Source: Myxococcales bacterium (lineage in GTDB: Bacteria > Myxococcota_A > Bradymonadia > UBA7976 > UBA1532). From it: a stretch of DNA of 64,000 nucleotides. Positions within the stretch are counted from its first letter, which is position 1. The number at the start of each line of letters is the position of its first letter. A program made the position numbers and the translations under genes. The notes beneath the pieces were generated by a model. The model searched no databases, was not told where the DNA came from, and was given only the letters and a program-made list of their open reading frames with translations. The stretch spans positions 381,618 to 445,617 of the forward strand of contig JACKDP010000008.1 in assembly GCA_020633435.1 (NCBI GenBank), written 5' to 3'. This document shows positions 23,679 through 31,738 of the stretch, in pieces.

Positions 23679-26348
23679 GTGAAGCACCTTCTCCTCTCGA
23701 CGCTGACCGCCGCGCTCGCTCTCTTCGGCTGCGACGACGGCTCCTCGGCCGACCCCGGACCGGGCGACGCCGGCATCGGCGGCATGGGCGGCGCTGGCGG
23801 CATGGGCGGCGCCGGCGGCATGGGCGGCGCTGGCGGCATGGGCGGCGCCGGCGGCATGATGGCGCCCGGCTCCACCCTGAGCGGCCGCATCGACGGCGAC
23901 GGGGGGAACCAGTCCACCCGCGCCGGCGCCCGCAAGCAATCGGCGGGCATCGCCGCCGACGCCGTCGCGCTGATCACGGCGGACGGCACCGAGGTGGCCA
24001 CGGCCGCCGTGGCCGCGGACGGCCAGTTCACCTTCGAGGGCCTGGCCGACGTGGCCGCGCCCTACCTCGTCGAGGCGCGCGCCAACGGCAGCATGACCGG
24101 CCAGGTGCTCGGCCTCGTCGACATCACCGCCGAGAGCGGCGCGTTCGTCATGCCCATCAGCCCCGAGACGACGGCGGAGGTCAGCACCTGGCTGGCCCTC
24201 ACCGCGCAGGGCGAGGCCGTCGACGCCACCGGCCTGGTGGCCGGCATCAGCCAGGAGCTCGCCGCCGAGGCCGGCGCGGGCCTGCACGCCGCCATCGAGG
24301 ACGCGGGCGTGGCGTTCCGCGCCGCCCTGTCCGCCGAGGCGGGCACCACCATCACCGCCGAGGCCGTGCAGGCCGCCCGCCTGGAGGCCTTCGCCCACCT
24401 GACGGCCGCCCTGCACGCCGCCGCCGACGCCGAGGCCGAGGCCGACGCCTGGGCCGCCTGGTCCGCCGAGGCGGCCGCCGCCATCGAGGCCGCCTTCGGG
24501 GTCGACAGCGACGCCTGCGCCGACGCCAGCGCCGCCGCCGGCTTCGCCCTCATCGCCGGCCTCCGCGGCGACGCCGGCATCGACGCCGGGGTCGTCCTCG
24601 CCGCCCGCACCGCCGCCGAGGCCCGGGAGCGCGCCATGGACGACGCCGCCGAGGGCAACGCCGACGCCCAGATCCGCATCCACGCCGCCTTCTCGGCCTT
24701 CTTCGCGGCCCTCGCCCAGGCCGACGGCCAGGAGCAGGTCGCCGAGGCGGCCGCCGGCCTGCGGACCGCCCTCACGGTCGGCAGTGACTCGGCGCTCTCG
24801 GCGCTGGTGAGCGCCCAGGGCGAGGGCCGCGCGGATCTGGCGCTGGCGGCCCAGGCCCTCGCGGGCGCCCAGGCGGGCCTCGAGAGCCGCCTGACCGCCC
24901 ACATCGAGGGCGCCGCCGACGCGGCCGCCACCGGCGAGGCCGTCGTCGAGGCCCACGCCCGCCTCGAGGCCCTGGCCGACGCCCAGATCCGCAATGAAGA
25001 CGCGGCCTTCGCCGAGGCCGTGGCCGCGCTGCTCGCCGGCTTCGCCTGCCCCTGCGACGCCGAGCCGGCCGAGGAGCCGCCCGTGATGGAGGGCGACGCC
25101 GGGGGCGCCTGGGACGACGCGGACTGGCAGGACGGCGCCGACGTGCCCCCCGCGCCTGCCCCCGAGCCGGCCGAGGGTTGCCGCCTGGTCATCCTCGACG
25201 CGGCCGGCCAGGTCGTCGCCGCGGTGGCCGGCGAGGCCAGCGCCGAGGGCTTCCAGATCGACCTGCCCGACGTCATCGCCGAGGGCCACGCCTTCATCCA
25301 GGTCCTCGCGGATGGCGAGGTGGTGGGCGCCCGCCGCGTCGAGGGCGACGTCGAGGACGGCGAGCGCCTGCCCGGCGTCACCGCCCAGTCGACCGTCGAG
25401 GCCGCCGTGGCTGCTCGCCTGCTGGCCGCGGGCGAGGCGGCGGACGGGGCCCTGATCATCCGCCTGGTGGACGGCGCCATCGCCGACGCCGCCCTCGCCG
25501 GCGGTGACGCCAGCCTCGACGCCCTCGCCGAGGCCATCCTGGCCGCCCAGATCGCCTGGTCGGACGCCCTGGGCGCCGACGTCGCCGTGATCGCCGCCGC
25601 GACGGCCGAGGCGCGGGCCGAGTTCGAGGACGCCCAGGTGGGCGGGGGCGAGGCCGCGGCCGACGCCACCGCGGCCTTCTACGCCGAGGTCGCCGCGACG
25701 CTGGCCGCCAACGCCGGCGCCGACGAAGAGGCCCAGGCGGACGCCATGGCCCGGGCCGCCGCCGCCTTCGAGGTGGTCCTGGACGCCGCCGCCGGCGCCG
25801 AGTCCGACCTGGCCGTGGCCGGCGACGCCCGCGCCCAGATCGAGAACGCCATCACCACCGTGGCGGCACTGCAGGTGGCCGGCGAGCGGGCGGGCATGGA
25901 CGGCGGCTTCGACGCCCGCCTGGACGCGGCGGTCGTGGCCCTCGTGCGGGCCACCAGCGGGTGCGCCGACGGCGACGCCGTGGCCGAGGCCGGCGCCGTC
26001 TTCGTGGCCTCCCTCCGCGGCGAGGCCGACAGCGCCCTGGCCGCCGAGCTGGGCGCCATCATCGCCCTGCGCCCGGCCCTCGAGGCCGCCATCGAGGCGG
26101 CCGCGCGGGCCGCGGGTGAGGCGATGGGGGCCGCCGAGGCCACCCTGGCCGCGAACATCCGCGCCGAGGGCGGGGCCTCCGCCGAGGGCGCCGCGAGCGG
26201 ATCCCTGAACGCCTTCGCGGCCTTCGACGCCACCGCCGACGCCATCGCCGGCCTGCCCGGCCTGGCCGGCATCCCGGCCGAGCACCTGGACCTGCTGGTC
26301 TCCATCCTCGCCCACGCCAGCGCCGGTCTCTACGACGGCCGCCTCTGA
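23679..26348 (+). CDS. Large Ala-rich lipoprotein with GGM-GGA repeat and regulatory-like fold
   Basis: I chose the GTG at 23679 because a GGAGG site lies 5 bases upstream and it opens a lipoprotein signal (lipobox LFGC, Cys17); the frame is open upstream but without signal. The 889-residue protein then has five tandem GGMGGA-type repeats (about residues 33-62), a carboxypeptidase-regulatory-like beta domain (GRIDGDGGN...GTEVATAAVAADGQFTFEGL), and about 740 residues dominated by Ala, Glu, Asp and Arg with a helical pattern, interrupted by one segment with CPCD and a second beta domain (GCRLVILDAAGQVVA). Long Ala/Glu helices suggest an extended coiled or bundled surface structure. The gene has its own leader with a sigma54-like promoter and palindromes. 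No enzymatic motif is visible. Confidence 0.8.
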   Translation: MKHLLLSTLTAALALFGCDDGSSADPGPGDAGIGGMGGAGGMGGAGGMGGAGGMGGAGGMMAPGSTLSGRIDGDGGNQSTRAGARKQSAGIAADAVALITADGTEVATAAVAADGQFTFEGLADVAAPYLVEARANGSMTGQVLGLVDITAESGAFVMPISPETTAEVSTWLALTAQGEAVDATGLVAGISQELAAEAGAGLHAAIEDAGVAFRAALSAEAGTTITAEAVQAARLEAFAHLTAALHAAADAEAEADAWAAWSAEAAAAIEAAFGVDSDACADASAAAGFALIAGLRGDAGIDAGVVLAARTAAEARERAMDDAAEGNADAQIRIHAAFSAFFAALAQADGQEQVAEAAAGLRTALTVGSDSALSALVSAQGEGRADLALAAQALAGAQAGLESRLTAHIEGAADAAATGEAVVEAHARLEALADAQIRNEDAAFAEAVAALLAGFACPCDAEPAEEPPVMEGDAGGAWDDADWQDGADVPPAPAPEPAEGCRLVILDAAGQVVAAVAGEASAEGFQIDLPDVIAEGHAFIQVLADGEVVGARRVEGDVEDGERLPGVTAQSTVEAAVAARLLAAGEAADGALIIRLVDGAIADAALAGGDASLDALAEAILAAQIAWSDALGADVAVIAAATAEARAEFEDAQVGGGEAAADATAAFYAEVAATLAANAGADEEAQADAMARAAAAFEVVLDAAAGAESDLAVAGDARAQIENAITTVAALQVAGERAGMDGGFDARLDAAVVALVRATSGCADGDAVAEAGAVFVASLRGEADSALAAELGAIIALRPALEAAIEAAARAAGEAMGAAEATLAANIRAEGGASAEGAASGSLNAFAAFDATADAIAGLPGLAGIPAEHLDLLVSILAHASAGLYDGRL

Positions 26349-26423
26349 GGCGGTGCGGCCGCGCCCCGCTTCCCAGGGACGCCGCCGCGAGCCCGCGCCG
26401 GCCCACGGGCCTCCCCACCAACT

Positions 26424-26453
26424 CGCCGGCGCGGGGTCCGCCCCGCGCCGGCG
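26424..26453 (+). terminator. Strong GC hairpin after the Ala-rich lipoprotein gene
   Basis: A perfect 13-base stem (CGCCGGCGCGGGG and its complement) closes a TCCG tetraloop, about 75 bases after the stop. The following bases (ccttcctctcccc) are pyrimidine-rich but not a T run. It is probably a transcription end in this GC-rich genome. Confidence 0.6.
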
Positions 26454-26542
26454 CCTTCCTCTCCCCCGCCCGCCTGCGACCTCCCCCCCGCCGGCGGAAT
26501 CCACCTCCTGCACGCCGCCCCTGGCCAGAGGAGGAACCCCCC

Positions 26543-26869
26543 ATGAACATCGACGTGCGCTTCCGTGGCATCGAGCCGACCGCTCGCCTCATCGACCACG
26601 TCCACGCCCGCAGCCGACGCGCCTTCGCCCGCCGCACCGACCGCGCCTGGGACGCCCGCATCCACCTCGAAGACGTCAACGGCCCCCGCGGGGGCATCGA
26701 CAAGCGGTGCGTCGTCCACCTGCGCGGCCCCGCCGTGGCCGTGGTCGCCGAGTCCCGCGCCGACGACGTCGAGGCCGCCCTCGACGGCGCCCTCGCCTCC
26801 GCCGAGCGCCGCCTGGCGCGGGTGACCGGGCGCCAGCAGGCCCAGCGCCGCCCCGGCCGGGCCGGCTGA
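26543..26869 (+). CDS. Short-form ribosome hibernation promoting factor (HPF/RaiA family)
   Basis: The 108-residue protein matches the S30AE/HPF domain in length and pattern: MNIDVRFRGIEPTARLIDHV, a central HLEDVNGPRGGIDKRCVVHL, and a C-terminal helix with DDVEAALDGALASAERRL. The family binds the 30S subunit and blocks the mRNA channel during stationary phase or stress, either alone or promoting 70S inactivation and dimerisation. The C-terminal extension of the long-form proteins is absent. An AGGAGG ribosome site precedes the ATG. It stands alone between the Ala-rich lipoprotein and the metallophosphoesterase fusion gene. The usual rpoN neighbour is not here. Confidence 0.85.
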   Translation: MNIDVRFRGIEPTARLIDHVHARSRRAFARRTDRAWDARIHLEDVNGPRGGIDKRCVVHLRGPAVAVVAESRADDVEAALDGALASAERRLARVTGRQQAQRRPGRAG

Positions 26870-26936
26870 TCCGCCGCGGGCTCAGGGCCCGCCGCCGCCC
26901 GTGGACGCCACCGCGGCGCCCTGCCATGCTGGCGCG

Positions 26937-29930
26937 ATGCGCACGCTGATCCTCGGCGACCTCCACCTGGGCGACGGCGGCCCCTGGGACCTCTTCGCGG
27001 GCCACCAGGCCCTGCCCGCCCTCCTGGAGAGCTGCACCACGCCGCCCACCCGCGTCATCCTGAACGGCGACGCCCTCGACTTCCTGCGGGCCGAGGCCCG
27101 GGTCACCGGCCTCGATCCCCAGCCCGCCGCCCGCCAGGCCGAGGCCATCGTCCGCCGCTGGCGCCCCGTCTTCCTGGCCCTCGGCCGCGTCCTCGATGGC
27201 GGCGGCGAGGTGGTCTTCCGCCTCGGCTCCCGCGACGCCCCGCTGGCCCTGGCCGCCGTGCAGGGGGTCATCCGCCGGGCCCTCGGCGATCGCCGCGGCG
27301 TGCGCTTCGAGCGCGGCGACCGCCCCGCCCTGCTGCGCTTCGGCACCGCCCGCGTGCTGGTGACCCACGGCGCCCACGCCGATCCGCTGGAGCGCCTGGA
27401 CTACCGCCGCCTCCCCGAAGATGGCGAATCTACACCGTTCTTCCGCCTCGGCCGCGGGGCCTGGCTCACCCGCAACGTGCTGCACCCGCTGCTCGAGCAG
27501 GGCGTCGCCCTCGCCGGCCTCGTGGGCCCTGCCGCGGACCGGGGCGTCCTCGCGGCGGCCGCCGTCGCCCCCGCCGCCTTCGCCCGCGTCGTGGCCGAGC
27601 GCGGCCTCCGCATCCGCTGGGACGACCGCCCCGCCGAGCCCGATCCGGCCGACCTGACCCCCGTCATCGAGCGCCTGGACCTGGACGCCGTCGACCGCGC
27701 CGAGCTGCGCGAGGCCCTGGAGCGCGGCGGCCTCGGCACCGGCATCTCCGCCTGGCAGATCCGCGCCCTGCGGGCCTTCGCCGAGGTGCATGGCGCCGCG
27801 GAGGGTGGGGCCTTCGATCTGCGCCCCCTGCCCGACGACGCCCGCGAGGCCCGGCGCCTGCGCCGCATCCACGAGGCCGATGCCGTCGTCCTGGGCCACC
27901 GACACGCGGCCGCTTTCTTCAATGATGACGGCCTGTTGCATGTGAACGCCGGGGGCTGGCTGCCCCGCCTGCGGCTGCCCCCGCCCGACGCCGACGACGC
28001 CCGCTTCCGCGACCTGCTGGAGCTCTTGCAGGCCGATCCGCGCCTCGTCGCCGGCGCCCGGCGGCTGCGGGTGCCCGTCTTCACGGCGGCGCTCGTCGAG
28101 CCCGAGGGCGAGGGCGCGGTGGCCAGCCTCGTCGCCTGGCGCGATGGCCGCCTGCAGGTCGTCGAGGCCGGCGGCGTCGCCTGCCGCAGCTTCGTGGGCA
28201 CCGGCACCACGTCCTTCGCCGTGCGCACCCCCGAGGCCCGCCAGCGCTGCCGGCCCCTCCTGGCCACCGCCGACACCGGCGATCCCCTGCTCGACGTCGG
28301 CCTCGCCCCCGAGCCGGGCCTGCTGTTCCCCGTGGCGCGCCACCCGAGCGGCTGGTCCCGCGCCCTCGGCGCCCCCGGCGATCCCCACGACCTCGCCGAG
28401 CAGCTCTGGGGCGTGGTCGTGGCGGCCGGTCGCTGGGGCGTCTACCGCGACGCCCTCGCCCCGCTCGTCGCCCTGCGCGAGGCGCAGATGGACGCCCACG
28501 CGCCCGTGCTGGAGGTGGATCCGGGGCTCGTGGCCGACGTGCCCGGGGCCGTCGCCTGGATGCGCGACGCCTGGCAGCAGCTCCCCGTCCACCGCCGGCC
28601 CGGCTACCTGCTGCTCCTCGGCGACCTGGACGAGCTGCCCCTCGCGCTGCAGCAGGTCCTCGGGAGCGCCTGCGCCGTGGGCCGCCTCGCCTTCACCGGC
28701 GCCGACGGCGCCCCCCGCCTCGACCAGTACCGCGCCTACGCCGACAAGGTGGTGCGCCACGCCTGGCACCCGCTGGCCGCCCGCCGCGTGCCGCTGCTGC
28801 TCCACATCGCCGAGGATGGCAGCCGCGCGGTGGACGCCGGCCTGCGCGCCCTCCTCGATCCCGGGGCCGGCGCCCTGGGGCGCGACTCGGCCCAGCCCTA
28901 CGCCAGCGTGCAGCGCGTCGAGGCCGAGGGCCTGGTGCCCGACGCCGCGCCGCTCTTGCGCCAGGCCGACGCCGCGGCCGTCCTCTGGACGCTGGGGCAC
29001 GCCATCGGGCCGCCGCCCGCGGGCTGGGATGGCGCCACGCGCCGGCGCCTCCAGGGCGCCATCTCGCTGGGCAACGGCGCCCTCCTCACCGCCGAGGCCG
29101 TCGCCCGCCGCCCCTTCCTGCCCGGCGGCATCTGGTTGCTGTTCGCGAGCTTCAGCGCGGCCACCCCCGCCGCGAGCGTCTACACCCCCTGGCTCGCCGG
29201 CCAGCCGGGCCCCGACGCCGCGCGCCTGCTGCAGGCCACCGCCGGCGCCCCGTTCGTGGCCGCGCTGCCCCAGGCCGCCCTGGCCAACCCCTTCGGCCCC
29301 CTCGCCGTCATCGGCCTCTGCGACCTGGCCTGGACGCCCGGCAGCCGCGTGGCGGTGACGGACGATCTCGCCTGGCACGAGCGCCTGACGCAGGTGCTCG
29401 CGGCCCTCGGCCCTGGCCCGCGCGGCCGCCACGAGCCGGGGCGCGTGGGCATGGCCCTGCTGCACCACGCCCGCGCCATCCCCGCCTACGAGGCCGCGCT
29501 GGCGGCCCACCGCACCGCGCCTGGCGGCACCGAGGAGCACGATCGCCAGGACGGCCTGCTCTGGCTCGCCCGCCAGGACCTCGACTGCTACCTGCTGCTC
29601 GGCGATCCGGCCGCCCGGCTGCCCCTGGCCACCGTCGCCACCCAGGTGGAGCGCCGCCCGGACGAGGGCCGCGCCACCGTGCCCGAGGCCGCCCCCACCC
29701 CCGCCGAGCCGCTGCGCACCTGGCTGCACGCCCACGAGGACGCCCTGCTGCAGCGCGCCCGGGCCCTCGCCCTCGCGGCCCTCGCCGCCGAGGTCCCCGA
29801 TCCCGAGGCCGCCTGGCAGCGGGCCCAGGCGCACCTGGCCGGCGAGGCCGTCGGCCGCACCGCCGCCTTGCACGCCGAGATCGCGCTGGCCGCCATCCGC
29901 CGGGGCCTGGGGCTGACCGTCGACGCCTGA
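26937..29930 (+). CDS. Metallophosphoesterase-like/caspase-like fusion protein, candidate conflict-system effector
   Basis: The 997-residue protein has two recognisable parts. Residues 1-345 follow the calcineurin-like phosphoesterase order: DxH (Asp8, His10 in LGDLHLG), NGD (43-45), a THG segment and GHRH (His321, His323). The GNHD box is degenerate (GSRD), so the usual general-acid His and the metal-ligand Asn are changed and activity may be altered. Residues about 555-800 (LLLLGDLDELP, CAVGRLAF, LPGGIWLLFASFSAATP, NPFGPLAVIG) resemble caspase/gingipain-type clan CD peptidases, with Ser where the Cys is expected (FASFSAATP). The last 170 residues are helical. It is followed 48 bases later by a KAP NTPase gene. 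The caspase-like assignment is tentative and made by pattern only. Confidence 0.6.
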   Translation: MRTLILGDLHLGDGGPWDLFAGHQALPALLESCTTPPTRVILNGDALDFLRAEARVTGLDPQPAARQAEAIVRRWRPVFLALGRVLDGGGEVVFRLGSRDAPLALAAVQGVIRRALGDRRGVRFERGDRPALLRFGTARVLVTHGAHADPLERLDYRRLPEDGESTPFFRLGRGAWLTRNVLHPLLEQGVALAGLVGPAADRGVLAAAAVAPAAFARVVAERGLRIRWDDRPAEPDPADLTPVIERLDLDAVDRAELREALERGGLGTGISAWQIRALRAFAEVHGAAEGGAFDLRPLPDDAREARRLRRIHEADAVVLGHRHAAAFFNDDGLLHVNAGGWLPRLRLPPPDADDARFRDLLELLQADPRLVAGARRLRVPVFTAALVEPEGEGAVASLVAWRDGRLQVVEAGGVACRSFVGTGTTSFAVRTPEARQRCRPLLATADTGDPLLDVGLAPEPGLLFPVARHPSGWSRALGAPGDPHDLAEQLWGVVVAAGRWGVYRDALAPLVALREAQMDAHAPVLEVDPGLVADVPGAVAWMRDAWQQLPVHRRPGYLLLLGDLDELPLALQQVLGSACAVGRLAFTGADGAPRLDQYRAYADKVVRHAWHPLAARRVPLLLHIAEDGSRAVDAGLRALLDPGAGALGRDSAQPYASVQRVEAEGLVPDAAPLLRQADAAAVLWTLGHAIGPPPAGWDGATRRRLQGAISLGNGALLTAEAVARRPFLPGGIWLLFASFSAATPAASVYTPWLAGQPGPDAARLLQATAGAPFVAALPQAALANPFGPLAVIGLCDLAWTPGSRVAVTDDLAWHERLTQVLAALGPGPRGRHEPGRVGMALLHHARAIPAYEAALAAHRTAPGGTEEHDRQDGLLWLARQDLDCYLLLGDPAARLPLATVATQVERRPDEGRATVPEAAPTPAEPLRTWLHAHEDALLQRARALALAALAAEVPDPEAAWQRAQAHLAGEAVGRTAALHAEIALAAIRRGLGLTVDA

Positions 29931-29978
29931 CGTGGCTTTGGGGCAGACCGTACCCCGGGCGCCGCCTACACTGCCGCC

Positions 29979-31364
29979 ATGGGCACCACACTCCTCGCCG
30001 ACCACATCCGCCCCATCGGCCTCGCCGATCCCTTCGGCCAGAGGCCGGCCGCCGCGACGCTGCGCACCGCCGCCGAGAGCCTGCCCGCCCCGGGCTGCCT
30101 CGCCCTCTACGGCGGCTGGGGCGCGGGCAAGACGACGCTGCTGCGCGACCTGTACGAGGGCTGGGCCCCGGGCCGCCGCGTCTGGTTCGATCCCTGGCTC
30201 TACGAGCGCCGCCAGGACGTCCTCACCCCCCTGCTGACGGCCATCGTCGAGGCGACGACGGAGCAGCACCGCGGCGAAAAAGCCAATGAAATCCGAAAGA
30301 AGGCCGGCGCGCTCCTGCGGGTGCTGGCCACCCTGACGGCCCAGGCCGTCTGGGGCCGGCTCGTCGGTGGCGACTGGTCCAAGGCCCTGGAGAAGCTCGA
30401 TCCGGTCAAGGACGGGCGGGAGGCCCTGGCGAAGCTCGGCCAGGTGCACGACGCCGTGCGCCACGCCCGGGACCGCTTCCGCGAGCTCGTCGAGGTGGTC
30501 TGCCCGGCCCCCACGGATCGCCTGCTCATCTGCCTCGACGACCTGGATCGCTGCCTGCCCGCCAGCGTGGTGCAGCTCATCGAGGCGGTGAAGCTGCTGC
30601 TCTGCGGCGCCGACAGCTACACCTTCGCGGGCGACGGCCCCGCCGTGCAGTGCCGGGCCGTCTTCGTGTTCGCCCTGGACCGGCAGATCGTGGGCGAGGC
30701 CATCCGCGATCAGTACCCCAAGGCCTCCCTCTACACGGGCGAGAACTACCTGGAGAAGATCTTCGACCTGTCCCTGGAGGCGCCGCCCATCACCCAGGTG
30801 CAGATCAAGGACTTCGTCCACCACCAGCTCGACGAGGCGGAGCGGGGCCGGCTCGCGCGGGCCTTCTCGGTGCGCGGGCAGCTCGACGTGGGGGACGGTC
30901 TCTCCCAGGTCCTGGCCACCGGGGCGTTCGCGAACCCCCGCGTGACCGTGCGCATCCTCAACCGCATCAAGCTCCTCCTGGCCGACGAGGCGCGGGTCGA
31001 TCAGCTCGGCGCAGCCCTCGACAACGCAACGATGGCGAAGCGCTTCCTGGCCTGGGTGGCCGGCGTCGAGCGCTACCGGACGTTCCGCCACTTCTTCCGG
31101 CGCGCCTCGACGGAGGAGTTGAGGCTGCTGGGCGAGCACTGCCGCGGCCGGCTGGACGCCTACGCCAGCCAGAGCCCGCGTGAGGCCACGGCCGAGATCG
31201 TGGAGTTCATCCACACGCCCGGCTTCCTCGGCTTCGCCCAGGCCGTCGCCAGCGACACGTTCGACTTCGCCGCGCAGCGCACCTCCCTCGACGAGTGGAG
31301 CCCGGGTCAGCCGCTCAGCACCCTCACCCAGTTCGACGACCTCCTCCGCCGGGCCGGCCTGTAG
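29979..31364 (+). CDS. KAP-family P-loop NTPase
   Basis: The 461-residue protein has the KAP pattern: Walker A GGWGAGKTT (residues 45-53), the family-typical FDPWLY after beta-2, and Walker B LLICLDDLDRC (Asp187). VFVFALDRQIV and the KIFDLSLEAPP segment are also typical. KAP NTPases often carry transmembrane helices between Walker A and B; here the insert (about residues 105-130, ALLRVLATLTAQAVWGRLV) is only weakly hydrophobic. The family includes the phage-exclusion protein PifA and many predicted conflict-system ATPases. Its position just after the phosphoesterase/caspase-like gene suggests a sensor or switch for that effector. ATG start at 29979. The C-terminal 150 residues are helical and unassigned. 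Confidence 0.85.
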   Translation: MGTTLLADHIRPIGLADPFGQRPAAATLRTAAESLPAPGCLALYGGWGAGKTTLLRDLYEGWAPGRRVWFDPWLYERRQDVLTPLLTAIVEATTEQHRGEKANEIRKKAGALLRVLATLTAQAVWGRLVGGDWSKALEKLDPVKDGREALAKLGQVHDAVRHARDRFRELVEVVCPAPTDRLLICLDDLDRCLPASVVQLIEAVKLLLCGADSYTFAGDGPAVQCRAVFVFALDRQIVGEAIRDQYPKASLYTGENYLEKIFDLSLEAPPITQVQIKDFVHHQLDEAERGRLARAFSVRGQLDVGDGLSQVLATGAFANPRVTVRILNRIKLLLADEARVDQLGAALDNATMAKRFLAWVAGVERYRTFRHFFRRASTEELRLLGEHCRGRLDAYASQSPREATAEIVEFIHTPGFLGFAQAVASDTFDFAAQRTSLDEWSPGQPLSTLTQFDDLLRRAGL

Positions 31365-31423
31365 CCCGTCGTCAGATCCACCCCTCCCAGCGTCCGGTGA
31401 CAGGTCTCAGCCTGGAGCCTGCC

Positions 31424-31738
31424 ATGTCCCCGACGCACCTGACGTTCGCCGCCCTGGCCGCCGTGAGCTGCCTGCCCGCCGACGAGCAGCCCGCGGATCC
31501 CTGCGCCTTCGCCCCGCCCACCGTGGCGGTCGCGGAGGACACCGTCGACCGCCTGGAGGCGGCCCGCCAGCGAGCCTGCGCCACGCCGGGCGTGGACCGC
31601 CGCTGCTGCCCCGCCCCCGACTCGCCGACCGCCGACGACGCGGCGTGCCCCGGGACACCGGCCCCGGACGCGGCTATGATGCCCCCCCATGCGCACCCTC
31701 CCCCTGCTGATGCTGGCCCTGCTGGTCGCCTGCGATGA
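31424..31738 (+). CDS. Small Cys-containing predicted lipoprotein
   Basis: The ATG at 31424 has a GGAG about 8 bases upstream and opens a lipoprotein-like signal (MSPTHLTFAALAAVSC). The 104-residue product has further Cys (PCAF, RACATP, RCCPAPD, ACPG), and codons keep strong G/C third positions up to about 31676. The last 17 codons overlap the start of the next gene in another frame and have no such bias, so the true protein may be conserved only up to there. No family is recognised. It may be a small periplasmic disulfide-bonded protein. It overlaps the beta-helix lipoprotein gene by 50 bases. Confidence 0.5.
   Translation: MSPTHLTFAALAAVSCLPADEQPADPCAFAPPTVAVAEDTVDRLEAARQRACATPGVDRRCCPAPDSPTADDAACPGTPAPDAAMMPPHAHPPPADAGPAGRLR

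Noticed and set aside
23779..23862. Short tandem DNA repeats suggestive of a CRISPR or microsatellite array
   Set aside because: They encode the in-frame GGMGGA repeats of a lipoprotein; there are no spacers and no cas genes.
23484..26513. Long minus-strand open frame opposite the Ala-rich lipoprotein
   Set aside because: GC-rich shadow; no ribosome site, no signal peptide and no recognisable motif, whereas the plus-strand gene has GGAGG and a lipobox.
26676..31214. Open frame of about 1500 codons on the minus strand opposite the phosphoesterase fusion and KAP genes
   Set aside because: Product is Gly/Ala/Arg-rich with no motif, while the plus strand carries clear phosphoesterase and KAP motifs.
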